From contig CAZYMF010000017.1 of the NCBI GenBank assembly GCA_964648215.1, forward strand, positions 1 through 45,914: a stretch of DNA of 45,914 bases. Reading direction: 5' to 3'. The stretch is from CAZYMF01 sp964648215 (GTDB lineage: Bacteria > Desulfobacterota > Binatia > HRBIN30 > JACQVA1). Of the stretch, positions 16,214 to 23,142 are shown piece after piece. A model generated the notes under the pieces. It had not been told where the DNA came from and did no database searches. It saw nothing but the letters and a program-made list of their open reading frames with translations. How positions within the stretch are numbered: the stretch's first letter is position 1; every line of letters begins with the position of its first letter. Both the position numbers and the translations under genes were made by a program.

Positions 16214-16317
16214 GGTTCCCTCTCCCTCCGGGAGAGAAGGGTCAGGGTGAGGGGGAGGACGCAGCGGCGCTGCCCAATTTTCCCACACCCCAGCCCTCTC
16301 CCAGAGGGAGAGGGAGC
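16214..16317. repeat. Inverted pair of GC-rich palindromic intergenic repeats (copies 2 and 3)
   Basis: Copy 2 (16214-16252) reads TTCCCTCTCCCTCCGGGAGA followed by AGGGTGAGGG. Copy 3 (16282-16317) is the inverted version, CACCCCAGCCCTCTCCCAGA then GGGAGAGGGAGC. Each can fold alone, and the pair can also fold on itself around a 29-nt centre. They lie between the amidohydrolase and the hydratase genes, where they could stabilise or attenuate the mRNA. Confidence 0.65.
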
Positions 16318-16340
16318 ACGGAAAGAGCGGAGAGAAGATC

Positions 16341-17135
16341 ATGCCCGACTTCAAAGCCATTCAGCTCAACATCGAAAACCAGGTCGCGTGGGTCACCATG
16401 AACCGCCCCGAGGCGCGCAACGCGATCAACGCCGGGATGCGCGACGAGCTGATCGCGGTGCTCACCGACGCCCGCAGCAACGGCGACATCCGCGCTCTGG
16501 TGCTCACCGGCAGCGGCAAGGGCTTCTGCACCGGAGCCGACCTCAGCGGCCCGCGCGGCCAGGGGCCGAGCGGGCCCGGCGCCGGACGCGAGGTGATGAA
16601 ACAGAGCTCGCAGCGTTTGATCCGCGCGCTCTGGGAGCTGGAGAAGCCGGTGGTCGCCGCCGTCAACGGCGTCGCCGCCGGCCTCGGCTGCCATCTCGCC
16701 TTCGCCAGCGACCTGGTCATCGTCGCCCAGGAAGCGCGCTTCATCGAGGTCTTCGTCCGTCGCGGCATCGCCATCGACGCCGCCGGCGCCTTTCTGCTCC
16801 CACGGCTGATCGGGCTGCAGAAGGCCAAGGAGCTGGTGTTCTTCGGCAACGACCTGAGCGCCGACGACGCGGTACGCATCGGCCTCGCCAACCGCGTCGT
16901 CCCCGGCGACCAGCTCGCCGCCGCCGCCCGCGAGTGGGCCGAGAAGCTGGCGCAGGGACCGACGTTCGCCATCGGCATGTCCAAGCGCCTGCTCAACCGC
17001 TCGCTCGAGTCGTCGTTCGAGACCGCGCTCGAAGAGGAGGCGCTGGTGCAATCGCTGGTGACGCAGTCCGAGGACACGCGCGAGGGCATGGCCTCGTTCA
17101 TGGAGCGCCGGCCGCCGAAGTTTGCCGGGAAGTGA
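16341..17135 (+). CDS. Enoyl-CoA hydratase/isomerase (crotonase superfamily)
   Basis: Crotonase-fold protein of 264 residues. The CoA-binding and oxyanion-hole blocks are present: MNRPEARNAIN, GKGFCTGADLSG and AVNGVAAGLGCHLAFASDLVI. At the two positions where classical hydratase carries catalytic Glu residues there are other residues (GCHLAF and IDAAGAFLLPRLIG). The latter resembles the PaaG/isomerase branch, where an Asp at that place does the proton transfer. It may therefore isomerise or hydrate an unusual enoyl-CoA. The Shine-Dalgarno-like GGAGAGAAG ends 4 nt before the ATG. It belongs to the catabolic run 14148-18865. Confidence 0.88.
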   Translation: MPDFKAIQLNIENQVAWVTMNRPEARNAINAGMRDELIAVLTDARSNGDIRALVLTGSGKGFCTGADLSGPRGQGPSGPGAGREVMKQSSQRLIRALWELEKPVVAAVNGVAAGLGCHLAFASDLVIVAQEARFIEVFVRRGIAIDAAGAFLLPRLIGLQKAKELVFFGNDLSADDAVRIGLANRVVPGDQLAAAAREWAEKLAQGPTFAIGMSKRLLNRSLESSFETALEEEALVQSLVTQSEDTREGMASFMERRPPKFAGK

Positions 17136-17162
17136 CTGAATCAGTGAGTCAGTGAGCTCATG
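17131..17162. repeat. Octamer-period repeat left of the four-helix-bundle gene
   Basis: AGTGACTG/AATCAGTG/AGTCAGTG/AGCTCATG: four 8-nt units in a row running from the hydratase stop into the next ATG. The embedded GACTGAATCA (17134-17143) is the exact inverse of TGATTCAGTC at 17597-17606 on the other side of the gene. Confidence 0.6.
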
Positions 17163-17540
17163 GCGATGCCCGGGCCTACCGAGGAGCTGAAGGAGCGTAC
17201 CAAGCAGTTTGCGTTGCGCGTCGTGAAGCTGTTTCGGCTGCTGCCGAGAACGGCCGAGGCCCGCGTGATTGGCGGGCAGCTATTGCGGTGCGGCACCGCG
17301 ATTGCGGCGAACTATCGAGCAGCCTGTCGCGCCCGCTCAAAGGCGGAGTTCGTCGCCAAGATCGGAGTCGTTGTGGAAGAAGCGGATGAGACAGTCTTCT
17401 GGCTGGAGCTCCTGGCCGATGCTGGCATCATCGCCAAACAAAGATTGGACGCGTTGCAGACCGAGGCCGGTGAGCTCCTCGCCATCTTCGCCGCCTCCCA
17501 ACGCACCGCCAAATCCACCCTGGCGTCAGCAAGAAAATGA
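17160..17540 (+). CDS. Four-helix-bundle protein (S23/IVP-like, TIGR02436 type)
   Basis: Small all-helical protein of 126 residues with the features of the family originally found as the ORF in 23S rRNA intervening sequences. These include an early FALRVVKLFRLLP helix, the central GGQLLRCGTAIAANYRAACRARS block, and FVAKIGVVVEEADETVFWLELL. The function of these proteins is not established; they form oligomeric helical bundles. In many genomes they occur as stand-alone genes inserted between unrelated genes. Here the gene interrupts a metabolic run and is flanked by 8-nt-period repeats that are mutually inverted. The ATG is taken at 17160; its Shine-Dalgarno would come from the repeat. Confidence 0.85.
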   Translation: MAMPGPTEELKERTKQFALRVVKLFRLLPRTAEARVIGGQLLRCGTAIAANYRAACRARSKAEFVAKIGVVVEEADETVFWLELLADAGIIAKQRLDALQTEAGELLAIFAASQRTAKSTLASARK

Positions 17541-17556
17541 TCCGCAGTTCCGACAA

Positions 17557-17606
17557 TGACTCAGTGACTCACTGACCCGGTGACTCAGTTCTTAAGTGAT
17601 TCAGTC
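17557..17606. repeat. Octamer-period repeat right of the four-helix-bundle gene
   Basis: TGACTCAG/TGACTCAC/TGACCCGG/TGACTCAG/TTCTTAAG/TGATTCAG: six 8-nt units ending directly before the dehydrogenase ATG. It is complementary in sense to the repeat left of the gene, with a perfect 10-nt inverted pair. Confidence 0.65.
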
Positions 17607-17608
17607 CC

Positions 17609-18865
17609 ATGAAGGCTCTCGTCTTCCGCTTCTCGCTCCCCCGCTACGCGTACTCGAAGCTCGTCGGCCGGTGGAAGGTCGACGCCTACTGGGACCGCTG
17701 GTCGGCGCTCGCCTACACGGAGATCGCCGAGCCGCGACTCCACGGCGAGCGCTGGGTGCGGGTGCAGACGCAGCTCTGCGGCATCTGCGGCAGCGACATG
17801 AGCGCGCTCCATCTCCACGGCAGCCCGGACTCGCCGCTGACGCCGTTCGTGTCGTTCCCGATGGTCATGGGCCACGAGATCGTCGGCACCGTGATCGAGC
17901 GCGGGCCGGCGGCGCGCCGCGTCGAGATCGGGCAGCGGGTGGTGATCAACCCGATGCTGTCGTGCACGCCGCGCGGCATCGAGCCGCCCTGCACCGCCTG
18001 CCAGGCCGGCGAGCTCAGCCTGTGCCGCAACTTCGCCGAGGGCATGCTGGCGCCGGGAATGCTCGTCGGCTCGACCCGCGGCGTCAACGGCGGCTTCGCG
18101 CCCTTCCTCGCCGTGCACGAGGAGCAGTGCATCGCCGTGCCCGCGGGCGTCGATCTCGCGCACGCGGTGCTGACCGACCCGGTGGCGGTGACGCTGCGGG
18201 CGATCCTGCGCCACCCCCCGGACGAGCGCGACGTCTGTCTCGTCTACGGCTGCGGCATCCTCGGCCTCGGCGCCATCGCCTGCCTGCGGTCGCTGCATCC
18301 CCACGCGCAGATCATCGCCGTGGCCAAGTACGACTTCCAGAAGCGGCTCGCCGAGCAGCTCGGGGCGAACGAAGTCGTAGAGCCGCGCCCCGAGCGCGCG
18401 CTGATCGAGGCCGTCGGCAAGCTCACCGGCGCCCGCCGCTACCAGCCGATGCGCGGCAAGCCGATCCTCATGGGCGGCGTGCAGCGGGTCTACGACTGCA
18501 TCGGCAGCGCCGCGACGATCGAGACCAGCCTGCGGCTGTGCGACGCCGGCGGCACGGTGGTGATGATCGGCGTCGACGTCCCCAGACGGGTCGAGTGGTC
18601 GCCGCTGTTCTTCCGCGAGATCAACCTCGCCGGTTCGATGGCCGTCGGCGGCGAGACCTTCGAGGGCGAGCGGCTGCACACCTACGAGGTGTATCTCCGG
18701 CTCGTTCGCCAGGGCCGGCTGCCGAGCCTCGAGCCGCTCCTCACCCACCGCTTCCCGCTCGCGCGCTACGGCGACGCCTTCGCCACCTGCAGCGGGCGCG
18801 GCGGCGCGGCCGCGGTAAAGGTGGCCTTCGACTTCGGCGCGGGCGGCGAGGCGCCCCGTCACTGA
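17609..18865 (+). CDS. Zinc-dependent alcohol dehydrogenase (MDR superfamily)
   Basis: Medium-chain dehydrogenase of 418 residues. Catalytic zinc ligands are expected in QLCGICGSD (Cys57) and GHEIVG (His89, Glu90). The structural zinc lobe has four Cys at about 119, 128, 131 and 139 (LSC...PPCTACQAGELSLC). The nucleotide-binding turn is YGCGILGLGAIACL. It should oxidise an alcohol or reduce an aldehyde/ketone with NAD(P). The N-terminal insertion (KLVGRWKVDAYWDRWSAL) and the long linker after the first Cys lobe are unlike the shortest ADHs. The start directly abuts the octamer repeat, with no clear ribosome-binding site. It is the last gene of the catabolic run; the natural substrate is unknown. 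Confidence 0.9.
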   Translation: MKALVFRFSLPRYAYSKLVGRWKVDAYWDRWSALAYTEIAEPRLHGERWVRVQTQLCGICGSDMSALHLHGSPDSPLTPFVSFPMVMGHEIVGTVIERGPAARRVEIGQRVVINPMLSCTPRGIEPPCTACQAGELSLCRNFAEGMLAPGMLVGSTRGVNGGFAPFLAVHEEQCIAVPAGVDLAHAVLTDPVAVTLRAILRHPPDERDVCLVYGCGILGLGAIACLRSLHPHAQIIAVAKYDFQKRLAEQLGANEVVEPRPERALIEAVGKLTGARRYQPMRGKPILMGGVQRVYDCIGSAATIETSLRLCDAGGTVVMIGVDVPRRVEWSPLFFREINLAGSMAVGGETFEGERLHTYEVYLRLVRQGRLPSLEPLLTHRFPLARYGDAFATCSGRGGAAAVKVAFDFGAGGEAPRH

Positions 18866-18944
18866 CGGCAGCGCATCCCCGAGCGCGTCGGCGTGCTACG
18901 GGCTGCGCATCGAGCCTGGCCCAAGGGTGTGCTATGGGCATCGC

Positions 18945-19415
18945 ATGCACGCCCTCGATCGCTTGCCCGACTTGCTGAACGCGCTCAACGCCGAGAACGT
19001 CGCGTACGTTCTCTTCGGAGGACAAGCGGTCAATCTGCACGGCATTCTGCGATTCACCGATGATATTGACCTGTTCATCAGCCCGAGGCCGGAGAACGTG
19101 GAGCGGCTGCGCCGCGCGTTGCGCCGCATCTGGACGGACCCGTCGATTGACGAGATTCGCGCCGAGGATCTGGCCGGCGAGTACGCCGTGGTCCGCTACG
19201 GCACGCCCGACGACTTCTACATCGACTTGGTCTCGCGGCTTGGCGAGGCGTTCGCCTTTGCCGACGTGGAGTCCGAATGGATCGATCGCGGCGGTATTCG
19301 AGCCCGCGTCGCCACCGCACGGATGCTGTATCGGATGAAGAAGAACACCGTACGGCCGCTCGATCGAGCTGACGCCGCCGATCTCAAGGCGAAATTTCAC
19401 CTCGAGGATGACTGA
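18945..19415 (+). CDS. Nucleotidyltransferase-fold protein (AbiEii/MNT-like)
   Basis: Protein of 156 residues with the minimal nucleotidyltransferase signature: VLFGGQAVNLHGILRFTDDI then DLFISP, i.e. the GG motif followed by the paired Asp metal ligands, and a later Asp in FYIDLVSRLGEAF. Such proteins transfer nucleotides to RNA, protein or small molecules, and many act as toxins or as antitoxin-type modifiers. The ATG at 18945 is preferred to a GTG 18 nt upstream because the usual MHALDRLPDLLNALN start follows. An 8-nt overlap with the next small gene suggests a two-gene unit. The exact family is uncertain; AbiEii-type toxin is the closest match I recognise. Confidence 0.75.
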   Translation: MHALDRLPDLLNALNAENVAYVLFGGQAVNLHGILRFTDDIDLFISPRPENVERLRRALRRIWTDPSIDEIRAEDLAGEYAVVRYGTPDDFYIDLVSRLGEAFAFADVESEWIDRGGIRARVATARMLYRMKKNTVRPLDRADAADLKAKFHLEDD

Positions 19416-19626
19416 GATGCCGGTGCAGAAGTTCCGAACCTTCGACGAAGCGCGCCGCGCGCTCTGGCTGTCGGCAGACGATCCGCGCCTCGTGCTGCGC
19501 ATGAAGCGCCTCGGCGACATGGCGCGCGCGCGCCGCAAGATCCACCGCGGCGTGACGCGCCTGCGGACGATCGAAGAAGCGAAACGCGACAAGGGCGCCG
19601 CCTGGCAGGTGCGTCCCGATTTGTGA
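19408..19626 (+). CDS. Small basic hypothetical protein, partner of the nucleotidyltransferase
   Basis: 72 residues, rich in Arg and Lys (MARARRKIHRGVTRLRTIEEAKR). It starts inside the nucleotidyltransferase gene (8-nt overlap, ATGACTGA); a second ATG nine bases on is possible. No known domain is recognised; a FRTFDEARRALW start resembles small proteins that I recall accompanying nucleotidyltransferases, but that is not certain. The overlap implies translational coupling and matched expression, as in toxin-antitoxin or regulator pairs. Confidence 0.6.
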   Translation: MTEMPVQKFRTFDEARRALWLSADDPRLVLRMKRLGDMARARRKIHRGVTRLRTIEEAKRDKGAAWQVRPDL

Positions 19627-19801
19627 CGAAGGAGCACCGCGACCTATATCAGCAAACCCGCACTCCAGCGTGAAGTCCCTGCAAAGACGGACGGTACGTC
19701 CAATTTCCTCCCGGGCATGTTCACTCCTCCTCCAGCCCGAACTTCCTCTCACAGTGCTTGCGCATCGGCCTTGTCGCGCAATCGTATCCCCAAGACGCGA
19801 G
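19627..19801. other. Short spacer between accessory genes
   Basis: Convergent gap between the (+) small gene and the (-) vapC-like gene. A 24-codon minus-strand frame (19644-19718) has a good GGAGGAG before its ATG but no recognisable family. I see no terminator or repeat. Confidence 0.3.
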
Positions 19802-20248
19802 TCAGCTGGCGGGATGGACGCGCGCGATCGGATTCTCCCAGCGCAGCTCGCCGAAGCGCCCAAAGTCTCCATCCGTGCTGCAGAGCAAGAGGCCGTGCTC
19901 GACCGCCAGCGCGGCGAGGTGGGCATCGGCCACCAGCTTGGGCGAGTTGGCGGGACCCCTGAGGAAGCGTTCGAGCCAGCTGCGGTGACGTTCGGTGGGC
20001 TGCGGACACCATACGTTGGGCAAATCGAGCCAACGCTGCACGCGCCGCCAGGCGTCGTTCATCGCGAGGGGATCGGGAAAGATTCGCGCATTGGTACTGA
20101 TCCTCAGGAACGCGAGCAGGCTCGGCCAGGGCAGGCCCACCCGGATCGGGCTGTTCAAACGATCGTCGAGCCAGTCGAGCGCCGCCCGGTGCTGCTCGTA
20201 GTCCGAGACGACGGCGTACAAGAGCAAATTCGCATCCACCAGGATCAA
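19802..20248 (-). CDS. vapC: PIN-domain toxin, VapC family
   Basis: Ribonuclease toxin of 148 residues. It begins MILVDANLLLYAV with the first catalytic Asp at 5; further acidic residues are Asp108 (KLVADAHLAAL) and Asp126/128 (STDGDFG). The block LPWPSLLAFLRIST is typical of the VapC subgroup common in mycobacteria (TIGR00028-like). The start is a TTG sharing TG with the stop of the antitoxin gene, giving direct coupling. The longer ATG frames upstream overlap the antitoxin and have no family support. VapC enzymes cut tRNA or rRNA, and the cognate VapB blocks them. Confidence 0.85.
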   Translation of the reverse strand: MILVDANLLLYAVVSDYEQHRAALDWLDDRLNSPIRVGLPWPSLLAFLRISTNARIFPDPLAMNDAWRRVQRWLDLPNVWCPQPTERHRSWLERFLRGPANSPKLVADAHLAALAVEHGLLLCSTDGDFGRFGELRWENPIARVHPAS

Positions 20249-20499
20249 CGGTGTTCCTCGCCTTCGCCATAGGCGAGCACCTCGGAGATATCGTCGAGGC
20301 TCTTGAGTCGCGGCTGTCCGAGCGACGCCGATTCGGTACAAAAGCGTGTCTCGGGCCGTTGCTGTTTGCGGCTGCGCAGCGCTGCAATGCCGGCCCGCAG
20401 AACCTCGTTGACCGTTCGCTTGAACGGCTCGCGACGGGCGCGGTGCAAGCGATCGAGCTCTGTGGCCACATCGTCTTCCAATGTCAGCGTCGTCCGCAT
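20245..20499 (-). CDS. vapB: Ribbon-helix-helix antitoxin, VapB type
   Basis: 84 residues: the N-terminal MRTTLTLEDDVATELDRLHR is a ribbon-helix-helix DNA-binding start, and the C-terminal part (SLDDISEVLAYGEGEEHR) is the probable toxin-binding tail. The stop TGA overlaps the toxin's TTG start. Like other VapB proteins it should repress its own operon; an inverted repeat lies just upstream. Confidence 0.85.
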   Translation of the reverse strand: MRTTLTLEDDVATELDRLHRARREPFKRTVNEVLRAGIAALRSRKQQRPETRFCTESASLGQPRLKSLDDISEVLAYGEGEEHR

Positions 20500-20500
20500 G

Positions 20501-20531
20501 CATCAAAGCATATGTCTGTGATGATTTGATG
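20501..20531. promoter_or_regulatory. Putative VapB operator
   Basis: Inverted arms CATCAAA (20501-20507) and TTTGATG (20525-20531), 17 nt apart, immediately upstream of the vapB start codon on the minus strand. The position and symmetry fit autoregulation by a ribbon-helix-helix antitoxin; no experimental support. Confidence 0.4.
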
Positions 20532-20660
20532 TCAAAGCCCAGGCTGGCGGAGGGGAAACCTTACACGCCAGCGGTGATCGTGCCTGGCGAATGCTTGGAT
20601 CCGTGAAATCGGGACACCGCCGATCGAGAGCCCACAGCGTCTCGACCATGCGGCGTTCCG

Positions 20661-20738
20661 ATGACTGACGTCGGGGCTCTACTCCGTGCCCTCATGGAGG
20701 CCGGTGTCCAGCTCGTTCTGTTGCCGCGTCCCTCTTGA
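20661..20738 (+). pseudogene. Truncated 5' end of a second nucleotidyltransferase gene
   Basis: A 25-codon frame MTDVGALLRALMEAGVQLVL ends in LPRPS and a TGA. The first 18 or so residues read like the start of MNT-type nucleotidyltransferases, in which the GV-x-FVLIGG strand comes next; here the sequence breaks off exactly before that GG motif. I interpret it as a remnant left by a deletion. It lies 33 nt before the alpha/beta hydrolase gene. Confidence 0.45.
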
Positions 20739-20771
20739 CGGCCGAGGGCCGCCCGGAGCAATTACCCTGAC

Positions 20772-21497
20772 ATGCCCTTCATCGATCTCGATGGAATCGC
20801 GCTGTACTTCGAGCGGCACGGCGAGTCCGGTGAGCCGCTGGTGCTGGTGCACGGCTTCACCGGCGACATCTCCGACTGGCGCTTTCAGATCGAAGAGTTC
20901 GCGTCGACGCAGCGCCTGCTGGTCCTCGACAACCGCGGCCACGGCCGCTCGCCGGCGCCGCACGATCCCACGGCCTACGGCATGGACGTCATGGCCGCCG
21001 ACGTGGAGGCGCTCGCGGCCCACGTCGGCTTCGACCGCTACCACCTGGTCGGCCATTCGCTGGGCGGCGGCATCGCCCAGGAGATCGCGCTGCGCCACCC
21101 GCACAAGCTGCTGTCGCTGACGCTGCACGACACCTCGTATCGCTTCAATCACCGGCCGCTGGAAATGCCCGACGATCCGCCGCGCCTACCACCGGAGCGA
21201 CTGCAGTACGTGAGCGAACGGATGGGACGCATGTCGTCCGAAACCCTGCTCGGCGGCTGGAACACGCTGCAGCAGTGGGGCGGCACCGAGGAGCGCCTGC
21301 CGCGTCTCGACGTGCGCACCCTGGTCATCTGCGGCGAGCGCGACTCCGCTCTCATCGTCGACGGCTCGCGGCGGCTGGCGGAACTGATCCCGGGCGCCCG
21401 GCTGTGCGTCATCGCGGGAGCCGCTCACTCGCCGCAGGAAGAGACGCCGGACGCGTTCAACGCGGCGCTGCGCGACTTCCTCCGCCACACGGGCTGA
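20772..21497 (+). CDS. Alpha/beta hydrolase
   Basis: Soluble hydrolase of 241 residues with a full catalytic triad: nucleophile Ser96 in VGHSLGGG, Asp191 in GERDSA and His219 in AAHSPQ. The oxyanion-hole HGF lies at 27-29. The NRGHGRSP strand places it in the esterase/lipase or C-C hydrolase group (3-oxoadipate enol-lactonase-like). The small lid region suggests a small to medium ester or ring-cleavage product, but the substrate is unknown. The gene is alone; its downstream neighbour converges. ATG start; no strong ribosome-binding site is visible. Confidence 0.9.
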   Translation: MPFIDLDGIALYFERHGESGEPLVLVHGFTGDISDWRFQIEEFASTQRLLVLDNRGHGRSPAPHDPTAYGMDVMAADVEALAAHVGFDRYHLVGHSLGGGIAQEIALRHPHKLLSLTLHDTSYRFNHRPLEMPDDPPRLPPERLQYVSERMGRMSSETLLGGWNTLQQWGGTEERLPRLDVRTLVICGERDSALIVDGSRRLAELIPGARLCVIAGAAHSPQEETPDAFNAALRDFLRHTG

Positions 21498-21516
21498 ACG
21501 GCCGCGCCCCGGACGG

Positions 21517-23121
21517 CTACGCGGCCCGGCGCAAGCGCAACCCGCGCGGCGTCGCCGCGTGCTCGACGAGCGACAGCGCGCCGTCGACGAGCAGGGCCAG
21601 CAGCGCCGCCGGGAGGGCGCCGGTGAGAACGAGGTTGGTGTCGGTGGTGCTGAGCCCGGTGACGATCGGATCGCCGAGGCCGCCGGCGCCGATGAACGCC
21701 GCCAGCGTCGCCGTGCCGATGTTGATCACCGACGAGACGCGAACCCCGGCGAGGATCACCGGCGCCGCCAGCGGCAGCTCGACCTGCCAGAGCAACTGGC
21801 GCGGGCGCATGCCGAGGCCGAGGCCGACCTCGATCAGCTTCGGATCGACCCCGCGCAGCCCGGTCACCGTGTTGCGCAGGATCGGCAGCAACCCGTAGAG
21901 GAACAGCGCGACGATCGCCGGGCGGGCGCCGATGCCGAAGAACGGCAGCATGAATGCGAGCAGGGCGATCGACGGGATCGTCTGCAGCACGCCGGCGGTG
22001 CCGAGAGCCGCGGTCGCCAGTCGCGGCCGGCGGCTGGCGCCGATCCCGAGCGGAATCGCCACGATGCAGGCAAGCGCTTCGGCGATTCCGGTCATCGTCA
22101 GGTGCCAGGCGGCCAGGCGCAGCGTGATCGTCCGGCGCTGCCAGAGCAGCGCGAAGAAGCCCTCCTCGCGCGCCGCCCCGCTGGCTTCCTTCTCGCTCAG
22201 GCCCAGGCCGTTCAGAAACGTCGCCGCCACGTCGGCCGGAGCGAAGCGTTCGTCCTCCACCTGATGGTTCATCTGGCGCATGGCCGCCGCGTCGATGCGG
22301 CCCGCCAGCAGCCGCAGCGCCGCCGCCGCCCGCGGCGCCCGCGCCAGCAGATCCCTGCGCACCAGCGGCGCCGCCTCGTAGGGGGGGAAGAAGCCGCGAT
22401 CGTCGCGCAAGGCGACGAGATCGGGCGAGGCCAGCTTGGCGTCGGTCGAGTAGCCGTCGGAGACGTCGATCGCTCCGTCCGCCAGCGCCTGGTAGGCGAG
22501 ATCGTGCTCCATTCCGACGACCGACTCTGTCTGCAGGCCGTAGACGCGGCGCAGACCCGGCATCCCGTCCTGCCGCTGCAAGAACTCGTGCGACACGCCG
22601 TAGCGCAGCGGATGCTTGGCCGCGTCGCTGATGGTGCGGATGTGCAGCGCGCGCGCCCGATCCACGCGCATGATCAGGACGTAGGTGTTGTTGAAGCCGA
22701 AGGGAGCCAGCCAGAGCAGATCGTACTCCTTCGCGAACGCGCGGCTGACGCGCGCGTAGGCGTCGGCGCGCCCGTGGACCAGCGAGGTGTCGTGCAGGAT
22801 GTCGCGCAGCCCCGTGCCCGTGTACTCGGCGTAGCCGTCGATGGCGCCGGTGCGCAGGGCGTCGAAGGCGACGTTGGTGCCGCCGAGATTGAAACGCCGG
22901 CTCACCCGCACGCCGGCGTGCTGCTCCAGCACCTGCGCCATCAGCTCGCCGAGGATCGCTCCCTCGGTGAACTTCTTGGCCCCGATGACGGCGGTGGGCG
23001 GATCGGCGGCGTAGCCGAAGGAAGCAAACCACGGTAGCGTGATCAGCCAGGCGCCGAGCAGGCACGAGCCGCGCCAGGCGCGACTCCTTCTCGCCGGCCG
23101 GCGCGCCGCCTCGCTCCTCAT
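21517..23121 (-). CDS. OpuC/EgtU-type ABC importer: substrate-binding domain fused to permease
   Basis: 534 residues: a signal-like N-terminus (1-39), a solute-binding domain of the quaternary-amine family (about 43-310, starting VIGAKKFTEGAILGEL with FNLGGTNVAFDALRTGAIDG), then a permease domain (about 325-525). Permease blocks are ALGTAGVLQTIPSIALLAFM, LGMRPRQLLWQVELPLAAPV and GAGGLGDPIVTGL. In the described OpuABC and EgtU fusions the binding domain is C-terminal to the permease, so this order is reversed. It would import betaines, choline-type osmolytes or ergothioneine. The ATPase gene lies 21 nt upstream. The neighbouring histidine methyltransferase makes hercynine or ergothioneine a reasonable cargo guess. 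Confidence 0.88.
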   Translation of the reverse strand: MRSEAARRPARRSRAWRGSCLLGAWLITLPWFASFGYAADPPTAVIGAKKFTEGAILGELMAQVLEQHAGVRVSRRFNLGGTNVAFDALRTGAIDGYAEYTGTGLRDILHDTSLVHGRADAYARVSRAFAKEYDLLWLAPFGFNNTYVLIMRVDRARALHIRTISDAAKHPLRYGVSHEFLQRQDGMPGLRRVYGLQTESVVGMEHDLAYQALADGAIDVSDGYSTDAKLASPDLVALRDDRGFFPPYEAAPLVRRDLLARAPRAAAALRLLAGRIDAAAMRQMNHQVEDERFAPADVAATFLNGLGLSEKEASGAAREEGFFALLWQRRTITLRLAAWHLTMTGIAEALACIVAIPLGIGASRRPRLATAALGTAGVLQTIPSIALLAFMLPFFGIGARPAIVALFLYGLLPILRNTVTGLRGVDPKLIEVGLGLGMRPRQLLWQVELPLAAPVILAGVRVSSVINIGTATLAAFIGAGGLGDPIVTGLSTTDTNLVLTGALPAALLALLVDGALSLVEHAATPRGLRLRRAA

Positions 23122-23142
23122 TCCAGTATCATCCCGCGCGCA

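Noticed and set aside
19644..19718. 24-codon minus-strand frame with a strong Shine-Dalgarno
   Set aside because: No family resemblance and no conservation can be judged; kept only as a note for the spacer.
20003..20506. Longer ATG start for the PIN toxin reaching to 20506
   Set aside because: The extension lies on the antitoxin gene and has no PIN-like sequence; MILVDAN from TTG 20248 is the family start.
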